64,000 nt of DNA from Bacteroidales bacterium (GCA_017466405.1 JAFTUF010000009.1:1-64000), one strand, 5' to 3'. Counted from the stretch's first letter, positions 27,087 to 35,492 are shown. Translations and numbers: made by a program. The notes: generated from the sequence alone by a model not told the origin.

Positions 27087-29086
27087 AAAAGATAGCCGCA
27101 CTCTTTGTTTCTTTATTTTTGATGATAAACATCAGCGTCAACGCACAAAACGCGATGTGGATTTACAATTCCGATGGAACTGTCACGACATACAAACTCT
27201 CAGAGATAGACTCCCTTAACTTCACACCTAATATGATTAATATGCTCATCCATCAAGACGGAGCAAACAACAATCTGACCGTCGCTGGAATCGACAGCAT
27301 ACTTTTCAAACCAGCCGACGATATCGAGAACAACGTCATCCTTGTAGAATATAATAATGTGTCGGCTACTGTAAGACACAACATCACTTCCGAAAACTTC
27401 ACTGTTAATGTCGAAGGCGCAAATGTTGAGATAGTTAGCGAAGCCGCTATTGAGAACCTTCAATATTATCTCAGCGGAACTACGTCCGACGGTTCTTTTT
27501 CACTCGAGAGCGATATGCCTTACGACGTGATTTTAAACAATGTAGAAATAAACTCTCTTACGACAGCGCCGCTGAATCTCCCTAAAAATGTTGAGAGAAA
27601 CATCATCATCGCAAATGGCACGACTAATATTCTCAGCGATAGTGAAGATAGCGATGGCAAAGCCGTCATCAACACAAAAGGCGCGACCAATATCAGCGGA
27701 TTCGGCACTCTCACAGTAAACGCCAGCAAGAAACACGGCATCTCTTCCGACAACGACATTAACATCAATGACGCAACGATAAACATCAATCACACTGCTG
27801 CCACTTCAAAAGGTCTTAAGTCAGACACCAATATCATCATCAGCAGCGGCGACATCACCATTGTCTCTTCTGGAACTTTAGAATTAGAGGAATTAGACTT
27901 AGGATATGACGCTACATATTGTACAGGCATCGGTGCCGACGGTAATTTTGAGATGAGCGGAGGTCGCCTCGACATCACCTTGCCCGTCAGCAATGAAGCT
28001 GGACGCGGCGTTAAAGTAGATGGCGACATAAACATTTTAGGAGGCGAGATCAACATCGTCTCTCATTCTGGCGGCGACACCTACACCAATTCCGATGGTG
28101 AGATAGATTCATATAAGTCGTCGTGCATCAAAGCCGACGGCAATATATATCTTAGCAGCGGAATGATAACATTAGAAGCCACCGGCGATGCCGGCAAGTG
28201 CGTCAATGCCGACGGAGCGATTTATATAGGCATCGAAGATGGCGACAACGACTTGGTTTTGGATATGAAGACCACAGGCGAGAAGTTCTATGAGTCAGGT
28301 TATGGCGAAGACGCCGACTACGCCAATCCGAAGGCTCTCACCGCTGAAGGGAACCTCTATGTCTATGGCGGCAACATCAGCGTTTATACAGAAAACGACG
28401 GTGGCGAAGGACTTGAAAGCAAAGACACGGTGCATATCTTTGATGGCAACATCAGCATCGACACCTACGACGACGCCATCAACGGAAAATACCACGTTCA
28501 GTTTGACGGAGGCACTTTATACGTCAACGCTAGAGGCAACGATGCCATCGACTCAAACGGTACCATCACCATCAACGGCGGCTTGATTGTGGCAGCAGGA
28601 ACAACTGCACCAGAAGGCAGTTTCGACTGCGACCAAAACGTATTCTCCATCACAGGAGGATTCGTCGTCGGCATAGGCGGACATATCTCCAACCCAACTT
28701 CATCAGCATGCACACAGAGAGTTTTGGTTTATAACGGAATAGAAAACGGCACTGCAGTACAAATCGTCGATTCTGAAGGCAATGACCTATTGACATTCCA
28801 AGTCCCGACATATTCGGGAGGTCCTGGCGGCGGCGGTCCTGGCGGTCCTGGTGGTGGTGGTCCTGGTGGAGGAGGTCCAGGAGGTGGAGGAGGTTTAGCT
28901 CTTTTATTCACCTCACCAGAATTACAACAAGGAGGCATCACTGTGAAACAAGGCGGCACTATCGTCGGAGGAGAAGAATTTCACGGATATTATATTGGCG
29001 CCACATATTCCGGTGAGACGACATCACAAGACATCACAATAAGCGGAATGGTAACGACCTACGGTAACGGCAGCGGACCGTTTTGA
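27083..29086 (+). CDS. Secreted carbohydrate-binding-domain protein (Cthe_2159-like)
   Basis: A 667-aa secreted protein. A signal peptide (to about residue 22, ISVNAQ) is followed by the small module WIYNSDGTVTTYKLSEIDSL and then by a long parallel beta-helix region rich in NIS/DGxxxI repeats (GDITIVSSGTLEL, GNIYLSSGMITLEATGD, GTITINGGLIVAAG). This pattern matches the Cthe_2159 carbohydrate-binding family, whose prototype binds acidic and plant-type polysaccharides. Around residues 575-605 there is a Gly/Pro-rich stretch of GGPGG units, a known feature of the family. No lipobox and no clear type IX domain of its own. Likely surface adhesion or polysaccharide capture; substrate is inferred. 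Confidence 0.8.
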   Translation: MKKIAALFVSLFLMINISVNAQNAMWIYNSDGTVTTYKLSEIDSLNFTPNMINMLIHQDGANNNLTVAGIDSILFKPADDIENNVILVEYNNVSATVRHNITSENFTVNVEGANVEIVSEAAIENLQYYLSGTTSDGSFSLESDMPYDVILNNVEINSLTTAPLNLPKNVERNIIIANGTTNILSDSEDSDGKAVINTKGATNISGFGTLTVNASKKHGISSDNDININDATININHTAATSKGLKSDTNIIISSGDITIVSSGTLELEELDLGYDATYCTGIGADGNFEMSGGRLDITLPVSNEAGRGVKVDGDINILGGEINIVSHSGGDTYTNSDGEIDSYKSSCIKADGNIYLSSGMITLEATGDAGKCVNADGAIYIGIEDGDNDLVLDMKTTGEKFYESGYGEDADYANPKALTAEGNLYVYGGNISVYTENDGGEGLESKDTVHIFDGNISIDTYDDAINGKYHVQFDGGTLYVNARGNDAIDSNGTITINGGLIVAAGTTAPEGSFDCDQNVFSITGGFVVGIGGHISNPTSSACTQRVLVYNGIENGTAVQIVDSEGNDLLTFQVPTYSGGPGGGGPGGPGGGGPGGGGPGGGGGLALLFTSPELQQGGITVKQGGTIVGGEEFHGYYIGATYSGETTSQDITISGMVTTYGNGSGPF

Positions 29087-29116
29087 GAGAGAAGAATTTT
29101 GTGCATAGAATTATCA

Positions 29117-30058
29117 TCAAGATAATTGTTTTAGTTTTTCTTCAATAATAGTTTTATAATCTTCTTTCATTACATCGGGTAAAAACGAAATATCTATAAA
29201 CTCAAACCATTTATTTTTCACTTTGTGAAACTTGTTGAAGATATTTTCAATAACTTTGTTTTCCAATCCTGACATCTGCATAGAATTTACAAAGTCTGTT
29301 CTTTTAATTCTACGTTTTTTGCCATTCAGCGTTAACGCCATCTCCTCAGTATCTTCCGGCATGACTAAAGTTGTAGAAAGCAAGTCGTAAGCCGGAGTCA
29401 AAACATATTTGTTCATCGTTTCACTATATAAGGAGAAATTTTTTAGGTGCATATCGCTATTACCTGTTATCCACGAGAAAACCACTTGTTCCCAGTAATT
29501 AACCAAATCCAACTTAGGCACAGACGAGAAACGTTGTATCGCTTTAGAAATCTGCTCATACGAACCTTTATACTTATGCTCTGTCAAACGTTCTGTCAAC
29601 TGACACATATCTTCCATTGGTAATTTGTCGCCTTTATCAGTTCTATCTATTCGACGTGTGATATAACATAATTCGCCATCAGCAAATCTTATAAGACTAT
29701 GAGGAACAACCTTAATTTTAGCTATCTCAGCAAGATGCATAGTCAAATCTTCTACTTCTGGCAGATGTTCATATAAATCTGTTTGAGGTTTCAAAATGTA
29801 TCGTCCCCACAAACCAACAATAGTAAAACGTTCCTTTTCGCCACGACTCCCTTTATTAATATCTAACGACAACTTTGCCTGAACACCAGTGAGTGTCGTC
29901 TGACTACGTATCACCTGCTTAGCGAGATCTGTCAGAGCATCGCGAGTATATGACAATTCAGGAACAGCATACGTTCCAAAAATCTTTTTTGAACAAGCTC
30001 TATGAAAGTCATTCTCACCTTCTTTCAATTCTTTGTAACAATATAGACATCTCGCCAT
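29117..30058 (-). CDS. HipT-like toxin kinase (HipA family, tripartite system)
   Basis: A 313-aa Ser/Thr kinase of the HipA family lacking the usual N-terminal subdomain, which is encoded by the gene before it. It opens with a zinc-finger-like RCLYCYK...HRAC. The Gly-rich loop is TTLTGVQAK with Thr55 and Thr57, where HipA has the autophosphorylated Ser and HipT has a Ser-x-Ser pair. Catalytic motifs GNSDMHLKNF and LTPAYDLLST (metal-binding Asp) are intact, so kinase activity is expected. Known HipA/HipT targets are aminoacyl-tRNA synthetases; the target here is unknown. Two bases separate it from the hipS-like gene. Confidence 0.88.
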   Translation of the reverse strand: MARCLYCYKELKEGENDFHRACSKKIFGTYAVPELSYTRDALTDLAKQVIRSQTTLTGVQAKLSLDINKGSRGEKERFTIVGLWGRYILKPQTDLYEHLPEVEDLTMHLAEIAKIKVVPHSLIRFADGELCYITRRIDRTDKGDKLPMEDMCQLTERLTEHKYKGSYEQISKAIQRFSSVPKLDLVNYWEQVVFSWITGNSDMHLKNFSLYSETMNKYVLTPAYDLLSTTLVMPEDTEEMALTLNGKKRRIKRTDFVNSMQMSGLENKVIENIFNKFHKVKNKWFEFIDISFLPDVMKEDYKTIIEEKLKQLS

Positions 30059-30060
30059 TA

Positions 30061-30390
30061 TTATTCCTCCTCTTCAATAATAGGTTCAACACCAACAGTC
30101 CCGATACAATCCTTACAACAAGCCAAAAGTAGCGACATACGATCTCTGGCGTCTATCTTCCAATTCTTTTCAGCGATATCCAATAGCCATCCTTCTGGAA
30201 TCAAACCATCAAAAAAAGGAAACAATACTTTGTCATGATACGGTTTATCACTCAATGGTAAAGTCAAACTAACGGATTCAGCTTTGTCTGAAGCAATATA
30301 ATCAGCATCGTATGAAAAGGTGTAACCATTTTCATCTTCTGTCAATACACCCGTTCTCACACCACGTAAAAATACAACAGCACTTTTCAT
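30061..30390 (-). CDS. HipS-like protein (HipA N-subdomain 1)
   Basis: A 109-aa protein equal to the N-terminal subdomain of HipA (AVVFLRGVRTGVLTEDENGY; SVSLTLPLSDKPYHDKVLFP; FFDGLIPEGWLLDI). In the described HipBST system of enteropathogenic E. coli this small protein is the antitoxin that blocks HipT, and the gene order hipB-hipS-hipT is the same as here. The start codon overlaps the hipB stop (ATGA), giving tight coupling. Proper start and stop signals on both sides argue against a frameshifted hipA. Confidence 0.85.
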   Translation of the reverse strand: MKSAVVFLRGVRTGVLTEDENGYTFSYDADYIASDKAESVSLTLPLSDKPYHDKVLFPFFDGLIPEGWLLDIAEKNWKIDARDRMSLLLACCKDCIGTVGVEPIIEEEE

Positions 30391-30605
30391 TCTCCATCAT
30401 TATTATTTATTGGCACAACTCCCACTTCGCTGCCAAATAGGTTAAGTATTTGATTTACTTTGTCAAGACGTAATGTATGCTTACCTTGTTCCAACTCACG
30501 AACAAACCGCAGTCCCACCCCAGACTTCTCCGACAGTTCTATCTGAGTAAGATTGTATTGCTTGCGCATAAGCTTAACATATTTAGATAATGATGTCTGT
30601 TCCAT
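30387..30605 (-). CDS. HipB-like helix-turn-helix regulator
   Basis: A 72-aa XRE-type DNA-binding protein. The helix-turn-helix is LTQIELSEKSGVGLRFVREL followed by the family's EQGKHTLRLDKVNQIL. As first gene of the operon it should bind the operator-like repeats directly upstream and repress the operon, perhaps together with the downstream products. Whether it also neutralises the toxin, as in two-gene hipBA, cannot be told. Confidence 0.88.
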   Translation of the reverse strand: MEQTSLSKYVKLMRKQYNLTQIELSEKSGVGLRFVRELEQGKHTLRLDKVNQILNLFGSEVGVVPINNNDGE

Positions 30606-30609
30606 AATT

Positions 30610-30709
30610 TATACCCTTTAGGGTGCAAATATAACAATAATTATTTATTTTACACCTTATCGGGTATATTTTTTCAACACACACTACAAACTACACCCTT
30701 TCGGGTATA
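30610..30709. promoter_or_regulatory. Three operator-like repeats upstream of hipB
   Basis: A 17-base imperfect palindrome occurs three times: ACACCCTTTCGGGTATA (30693-30709), ACACCTTATCGGGTATA (30652-30668) and, in the opposite orientation, TATACCCTTTAGGGTGC (30610-30626). Spacing is about 41 bases each. The last copy is 5 bases before the hipB ATG; the first abuts the stop of the preceding EamA gene. This arrangement suits cooperative autorepression by the HipB-like protein. Confidence 0.75.
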
Positions 30710-31639
30710 TTATCTCTTGTTTTTCTTAGGAAACATCTTTCTTAAACGAAGAAGTATTTTTCCAACATTACCTCCTGCCACGACGAAGGTCACTGAGATG
30801 ATGATGAGCAGCAATCCTATTACGATGCGTGTTGTCATGACTTCTCCGAATACGACGATACCGAAGAACACAGCCGTGACGGGTTCGAGTACACCCAGAA
30901 TTGCGGTCGGCGTGGAACCGATACATTGGATGGCTTCAGTAGTACATACCAAAGAGATGACGGTAGGAAATATCGACAATGCCAAGACATTGCCCCACAG
31001 CCACCATTTCTCTGCTGGCGGAACGCTGACTTCTCCCGTGAACAGAATCCTCATCACAAAAACCATAAGACCCGCCATCAAGACGTATAATGTCACCTTG
31101 ATAGTCGCCATCTTACTGATTCGCGACTTGTTGACATAAACGATATAAATAGAATATGATAAAGACGACGCCAATACAAAAGCGACGCCTTTCGCACTGA
31201 CGACAGCACCGCTTCCGCTCTTGCATAACAAAACAATTCCTACCAAGGCGACAGCGATACAGATAACAGTCTTCATCGAAATCTTTTCCTTAAAAAATAT
31301 AAACATTATCAGCGCGACCATTATTGGATATACGAACAATATCGTCGAGGCGATGCCCACGTCCATGAAATTATAACTCGAAAACAATGTTATCGACGAC
31401 ATCGCAAAGAGAACACCTAATATTAATAAAGGAACGATGTCGGCTTTGCTTATTGAAAAGTCACGACGACGAATCTTCAGCATTACCGCTAAAATTGGTA
31501 TCGCGAAAAGATAACGGAAAAATAAAACAGAATATAAATCCATTCCAGCCTCATAAAGAGGAAGCGCGAACAATGGATTCATTCCGTAAGTAGCCGCTGA
31601 GATAGCCGCTAAGATATAACCTTTAACTTTAGTGTTCAT
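30710..31639 (-). CDS. EamA/DMT-superfamily transporter
   Basis: A 309-aa inner-membrane carrier with ten predicted helices in two EamA repeats (GYILAAISAATYGMNPLFAL in the first; KGVAFVLASSLSYSIYIVYV in the second) and a basic C-terminal tail. The superfamily exports or imports metabolites such as amino acids; substrate not predictable. A TATCTTTG box on its strand lies at 31657-31664. The hip-like operon follows in the same direction but has its own operator region. Confidence 0.92.
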   Translation of the reverse strand: MNTKVKGYILAAISAATYGMNPLFALPLYEAGMDLYSVLFFRYLFAIPILAVMLKIRRRDFSISKADIVPLLILGVLFAMSSITLFSSYNFMDVGIASTILFVYPIMVALIMFIFFKEKISMKTVICIAVALVGIVLLCKSGSGAVVSAKGVAFVLASSLSYSIYIVYVNKSRISKMATIKVTLYVLMAGLMVFVMRILFTGEVSVPPAEKWWLWGNVLALSIFPTVISLVCTTEAIQCIGSTPTAILGVLEPVTAVFFGIVVFGEVMTTRIVIGLLLIIISVTFVVAGGNVGKILLRLRKMFPKKNKR

Positions 31640-31656
31640 CTGTCAAAATTAGACGG

Positions 31657-31751
31657 CAAAGATAAATTTTTATATCGAAAAAATCGATGGGCTTATAAGT
31701 ATTTTTTATAACAAAAGTGTTGTATTTTCTTGAAAAAAAACTTTATCTTTG
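31657..31751. promoter_or_regulatory. Divergent -7 boxes (EamA gene and DHOD-like gene)
   Basis: TATCTTTG on the minus strand at 31657-31664 and on the plus strand at 31744-31751, each about 15-20 bases before its gene. Confidence 0.6.
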
Positions 31752-31766
31752 TGATGTAAAAAAATT

Positions 31767-32753
31767 ATGCAAATGAAACTTAGAACAACATATCTCGGAT
31801 TAGAATTAAAGTCACCTGTAGTGGTAAGCAGCTCCACATTGACAGGCAGCGTAGAAAGCATCAAACAATGTGCAGCAGCCGGTGCTGGCGCAGTAGTCTT
31901 AAAATCTATCTTTGAGGAACAGATTTTATCAGACATCAAGAGAGAAGAAGGCTACACAGATATTTACAACTCATATTTCGAGGCGCAAGAATATCTCAAC
32001 ACATTCATGCGCGGCAACGAGATAGACATCTACGTGAAGCTCATACAAGAAGCCAAGAAAGTTGTCGATATTCCTATCATAGCAAGTGTCAACTGCACTT
32101 CTAAAGGCGAGTGGATCAGCATTGCGAGAGAACTTCAAGACGCAGGCGCTGACGCTATAGAACTCAATATCGCGATACCAGCTTTCGACAGAGACATCTG
32201 CGCACGAGATATAGAGAATGAGTATATCTCAGTTCTTGAAGAAGTGAAGAAAAACCTTAACATCCCTATCTCGGTAAAAATAGGCGACCATTTCAGCAAC
32301 ATCAGCCGCATGGCGTTCAACTTATCGAAAGCCGGTGCCAAGGGTTTGGTTCTATTCAACAGATTCTATAATCCTGACATCAACATAGAGAAGATGAAAG
32401 TCGTTCCTGGCAACTCCATCTCGACACGCGAAGAAAACAGCAACACCTTACGCTGGATCTCATTGTTGTCATCTCAGGGCATTCCATGTGAACTTTCTGC
32501 CTCAAAAGGTGTTTATACAGGAGAAGACGTGGTGAAACAGATTCTCGCTGGAGCTAAGACAGTACAGGTATGCAGCACCTTGTATCGCAACGGAATAGAT
32601 TACATCAAACAAATCAACGCCGATGTAGAGGCATGGATGGAAAGACACAACTTCAACGATGTGGAAAGTTTCAGAGGCATTGTAAATAAAAAAGAAGATA
32701 TAAAAGTCGTGGAACGTCTTCAATATTTAAGAAGAAACTACGATTTACACTAA
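31767..32753 (+). CDS. Dihydroorotate dehydrogenase-like flavoprotein
   Basis: A 328-aa FMN-binding TIM-barrel protein of the dihydroorotate/dihydropyrimidine dehydrogenase family. Visible features: TTYLGLELKSPVVVSSSTLT at the N-terminus, IIASVNCTSKGEWISIAREL, ELNIAIPAFDRDI, SVKIGDHFSNI (the substrate/FMN Lys) and the phosphate site near AGAKTVQVCSTLYRNG. It differs from true PyrD in spacing, and members in this phylum are annotated only as DHOD-like; the substrate is uncertain. A rubredoxin gene starts 32 bases later, so an electron link between them is possible. Confidence 0.85.
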   Translation: MQMKLRTTYLGLELKSPVVVSSSTLTGSVESIKQCAAAGAGAVVLKSIFEEQILSDIKREEGYTDIYNSYFEAQEYLNTFMRGNEIDIYVKLIQEAKKVVDIPIIASVNCTSKGEWISIARELQDAGADAIELNIAIPAFDRDICARDIENEYISVLEEVKKNLNIPISVKIGDHFSNISRMAFNLSKAGAKGLVLFNRFYNPDINIEKMKVVPGNSISTREENSNTLRWISLLSSQGIPCELSASKGVYTGEDVVKQILAGAKTVQVCSTLYRNGIDYIKQINADVEAWMERHNFNDVESFRGIVNKKEDIKVVERLQYLRRNYDLH

Positions 32754-32785
32754 TAAGATTGTTTAACATTAAAAAAGATTAAGAA

Positions 32786-32947
32786 ATGAAAAAATATGTT
32801 TGTGATGTTTGCGGTTACGTATATGACCCAGCAGTAGGCGATCCAGATAACGGAATTGAACCAGGTACTCCATTCGACAAGCTCCCAGCAGACTGGGCAT
32901 GTCCTCTTTGCGGAGTAGGAACAGACAACTTCTCTTTAGAAGATTGA
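32786..32947 (+). CDS. Rubredoxin
   Basis: A 53-aa one-iron electron carrier. Two CxxCG knuckles are visible, CDVCGYVYD and CPLCGVG (Cys6, Cys9, Cys39, Cys42), with the conserved [10 protein letters not shown]. It lies between the DHOD-like gene and the flavodiiron protein gene. Rubredoxin is the usual electron donor of flavodiiron proteins, so the pair should reduce oxygen or nitric oxide at the expense of NADH or a flavoprotein. A stable hairpin follows, so the flavodiiron gene may be transcribed separately. Confidence 0.95.
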   Translation: MKKYVCDVCGYVYDPAVGDPDNGIEPGTPFDKLPADWACPLCGVGTDNFSLED

Positions 32948-32978
32948 TAAGATTCTTATGAGAAATTAAGACAATATG

Positions 32979-33011
32979 ATACGCACGAGCTAAACCTTGA
33001 CTCGTGCGTAT
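32979..33011 (+). terminator. Hairpin after rubredoxin gene
   Basis: atacgcacgag (32979-32989) and ctcgtgcgtat (33001-33011) make a perfect 11-bp stem. The T-run is weak, so partial read-through into the flavodiiron gene is possible. Confidence 0.7.
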
Positions 33012-33058
33012 TTATTGAAAAGACAGCTTGAGATAATTGAAAAATAAAATAAATATTT

Positions 33059-34252
33059 ATGTTAAAAATAAACTTGACAGACGACATTTTCTATGTCGGT
33101 GTAAATGACAGAAAAACAGACTTATTTGAAAACCACATGGAACTCCCTAACGGCGTTTCATACAACTCATATCTCATCGTTGATGAAAAGATAGCTCTCA
33201 TCGACCCGGTGGAAGTAAGCTTCATGGCAGAGTTCCTCTTCAAGATCAAGAGCGTTATCGGCGACAGAAAAATAGACTACCTCGTCATCAACCACGACGA
33301 ACCTGACCACAGCGGCGCTGTACGTGCTATCGTACAAGAATATCCTGATGTAGAAGTCATCGGCAATGCCAAGACCTTCGCTCCTCTCGAAGCATTCTAC
33401 GGTCCTTTGAACAACAAGAAAATCGTTGCTGAAGGCGAGACATTATGCCTTGGAAAACATACTCTTCAGTTCTTCTTGGTTCCAATGTGCCACTGGCCAG
33501 AATCGATGGTGACATACGAACAGACAAATAAGATATTATTCTCCAACGACGCTTTCGGCGGTTTCGGCGCTCTCAACGGTTGCATCTTCGACGATGAAGC
33601 AAACCTCGATTTCTATGAAGACGATATGCGTCGTTACTATGCCAACATCGTTGGTAAAGTCGCTGGTCAAGCAGTTAAGGCTGTCCAGAAACTCGGACCT
33701 CTCGACATCAAGATGATTGCTCCTTCACATGGTTTGGTATGGCGCAGCAACTTGCAATGGGTTCTTGAGAGATACGTTAAATGGAGCACCGGCGAGAACG
33801 AAAAAGGCGTCGTGATAGTTTATGGCTCAATGTACGGCAACACTGCACTCATGGCCGACATCATCGCTCGTGGCGTGGCAGAGGCAGGCGTTAAAGACAT
33901 CAAGATTTATGACGTTGCCAAGACAGAAGTCTCACATATCATCGGAGATATTTGGAAATACCAAGGCGCTATTATCGGAGCCTGCGCTCACTATGGCAGC
34001 GTGTTCCCTAACATGACATTATTGTTGCATGAGCTCACAGAGTTCAAGCCAAAGAACAAGATTTTCGGCGTTTTCGGCGGCATGAGCTGGGGCGGCGGCG
34101 GCGTGAAATACATCAACGGCGTCATGGAAAAGAACCAATGGGAATGCCCGGTAGAATCTGTTGAAGTCAAAGGCGCACCATATCGCGACGAAGACGTTGA
34201 GAGACTTTACAATATGGGTAAGGCTATTGGTGAGAGAGTTTTGGGAAACTAA
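33059..34252 (+). CDS. Flavodiiron protein (FprA-type oxygen/NO reductase)
   Basis: A 397-aa A-type flavoprotein with an N-terminal metallo-beta-lactamase-like diiron domain and a C-terminal flavodoxin domain. Iron ligands fit the family: His79, Glu81, Asp83, His84 (HDEPDHSG), His145 (MCHWPE), Asp164 (SNDAFGG) and His224 (APSHGLVW). The FMN loop is VYGSMYGNTALMAD, and GGMSWGGGGVKY is typical. It reduces oxygen to water, or NO to N2O, in the cytoplasm of anaerobes, using electrons from the rubredoxin encoded just upstream. Strongly biased codons suggest high expression. A terminator follows. Confidence 0.96.
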   Translation: MLKINLTDDIFYVGVNDRKTDLFENHMELPNGVSYNSYLIVDEKIALIDPVEVSFMAEFLFKIKSVIGDRKIDYLVINHDEPDHSGAVRAIVQEYPDVEVIGNAKTFAPLEAFYGPLNNKKIVAEGETLCLGKHTLQFFLVPMCHWPESMVTYEQTNKILFSNDAFGGFGALNGCIFDDEANLDFYEDDMRRYYANIVGKVAGQAVKAVQKLGPLDIKMIAPSHGLVWRSNLQWVLERYVKWSTGENEKGVVIVYGSMYGNTALMADIIARGVAEAGVKDIKIYDVAKTEVSHIIGDIWKYQGAIIGACAHYGSVFPNMTLLLHELTEFKPKNKIFGVFGGMSWGGGGVKYINGVMEKNQWECPVESVEVKGAPYRDEDVERLYNMGKAIGERVLGN

Positions 34253-34306
34253 AACATCATCCACTTATTACAAATACGAATAATTTTTAAGAATCATATT
34301 AACATC

Positions 34307-34347
34307 AAACTCCTTCGTTGAGACTAATCGGCGGAGGAGTTTTTTTT
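34307..34347 (+). terminator. Intrinsic terminator of the flavodiiron gene
   Basis: aaactcct (34307-34314) with aggagttt (34335-34342) plus two further pairs, followed by a run of eight T. Confidence 0.9.
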
Positions 34348-34393
34348 ATTAATATAAACGTGAATTTATAATAAAATTATTAAAAAATATAGT

Positions 34394-34401
34394 TAACTTT
34401 G
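34394..34401 (+). promoter_or_regulatory. -7 box of the DUF3791-DUF3990 cassette
   Basis: TAACTTTG, 34 bases before the ATG at 34436. Confidence 0.55.
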
Positions 34402-34435
34402 CAACAAGTTATAATATAGATTGTTGGGAATTAAT

Positions 34436-34654
34436 ATGAAAGACAAGTATCAAATACCGTATATTAATGCTTGTATCCGCGCTTTTGCGAAACGGTTTCA
34501 GCTTTCAGTTAAAGCTGCGTTCGATTATCTCTACAAATTTAAAGGTATAGATTTTCTCGTTAATTTTTATGAAATAGAGCATTTACAATCTATAGAAGAT
34601 GCCGTCGATGATTTGGTAGTTTGTTGTTCAAATAATGGGGGAACATTAAGATGA
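34436..34654 (+). CDS. DUF3791-family small protein
   Basis: A 72-aa protein matching DUF3791 by its helical layout (INACIRAFAKRFQLSVKAAFDY, then FKGIDFLVNFYEIEHLQ). DUF3791 genes are regularly found before DUF3990 genes, as here, with an ATGA start/stop overlap. The likely role is antitoxin or regulator of its partner, but this is inference. ATG 34436 is preferred to a TTG at 34421. The three-gene cassette is more AT-rich than its neighbours. Confidence 0.75.
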   Translation: MKDKYQIPYINACIRAFAKRFQLSVKAAFDYLYKFKGIDFLVNFYEIEHLQSIEDAVDDLVVCCSNNGGTLR

Positions 34655-35121
34655 TATTATACCATGGAACAAATATTGATTTTAATGTTATTGACTTATC
34701 TAAATCAAATAAATATAAGGATTTCGGTCAGGGATTTTATCTGACAGATATTCGCTCTCAGGCAGAAGAACTTGCTGTGAAAAAAAACAAATTATTTGGT
34801 GGTAACATTATTGTCCAAGAATATGATTTTGACGAATCTGCTTTAAATAACAATGATTTAAGAATTTTAAAGTTTGATTCACCAACAGTAGAATGGGCAG
34901 AATTTATCTTTAAGAATAGAAATCGTAACATACATTTTTCTCACGATTATGATATAGTGATTGGTCCGATAGCAAATGATGGTGTTGCTTATTTACTTGG
35001 ACGATATGAAGAAGGTACAATTTCGATATATGAACTTAGTAAAGAGTTGACTTATAAGAAACTGAATCGTCAGTATTATTTTGGAACAGAAAAATCTATT
35101 AAATACCTTAAACGATTATGA
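34651..35121 (+). CDS. DUF3990-family protein, ADP-ribosyltransferase-like fold
   Basis: A 156-aa protein of DUF3990, a family placed with ADP-ribosyltransferases. The N-terminal LYHGTN and the FGQGFYLTD segment match the first two elements of an H-Y-E type NAD site (His5 and the Tyr of GFYLT); a Glu in VEWAEFIFKNR is a candidate third residue. If active it would modify a protein, nucleic acid or small molecule, so a toxin role is plausible. Both flanking genes overlap it by four bases (ATGA), which implies fixed stoichiometry, as in toxin-antitoxin units. Confidence 0.75.
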   Translation: MILYHGTNIDFNVIDLSKSNKYKDFGQGFYLTDIRSQAEELAVKKNKLFGGNIIVQEYDFDESALNNNDLRILKFDSPTVEWAEFIFKNRNRNIHFSHDYDIVIGPIANDGVAYLLGRYEEGTISIYELSKELTYKKLNRQYYFGTEKSIKYLKRL

Positions 35122-35345
35122 TTCCTCAAAACCAAAGAGATTTTTTGATAAATCGTATAGTCGATAAATTAACAGAATTTATATTCTTAGACTATGATGT
35201 TGAGATTTCTTCAGCTCTCAATATGGTTTATCAATCAAATGTTTATCAGTTATTAATAAAGGATGACGGATATTTATGGACTCAGAGTCCTTCATATATT
35301 TATGAGTTATTAAAGCCAGAGATTCAGAATTATTCAACAAATTAA
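35118..35345 (+). CDS. Small third protein of the DUF3990 cassette
   Basis: A 75-aa acidic, helical protein (FLINRIVDKLTEFIFLDYDV; SALNMVYQSNVYQLLIKDD; GYLWTQSPSYIYELLKPEI). Its pattern resembles the short companions often found behind DUF3990 genes and, distantly, DUF3791 itself (helix, turn, helix with a Leu-rich face). It overlaps the DUF3990 gene by four bases. Possible second antitoxin or processing partner; function unknown. Confidence 0.65.
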   Translation: MIPQNQRDFLINRIVDKLTEFIFLDYDVEISSALNMVYQSNVYQLLIKDDGYLWTQSPSYIYELLKPEIQNYSTN

Positions 35346-35492
35346 AGTGCTTATTTTCAAAATGTAAACATACAAAAATGTTCAATTTCATTCTTAAAAA
35401 TGTTCAAATCTCAACATAAAACTTTCGCTTTTTTAAAGTACAACTTTTAATTAGCGAAGAAATAATTAATTCTCATCTGCTGATAATATTAC

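Noticed and set aside
29117..30390. hipA broken by a frameshift
   Set aside because: Both halves have their own start and stop, the junctions are clean, and the order matches the known three-gene HipBST arrangement.
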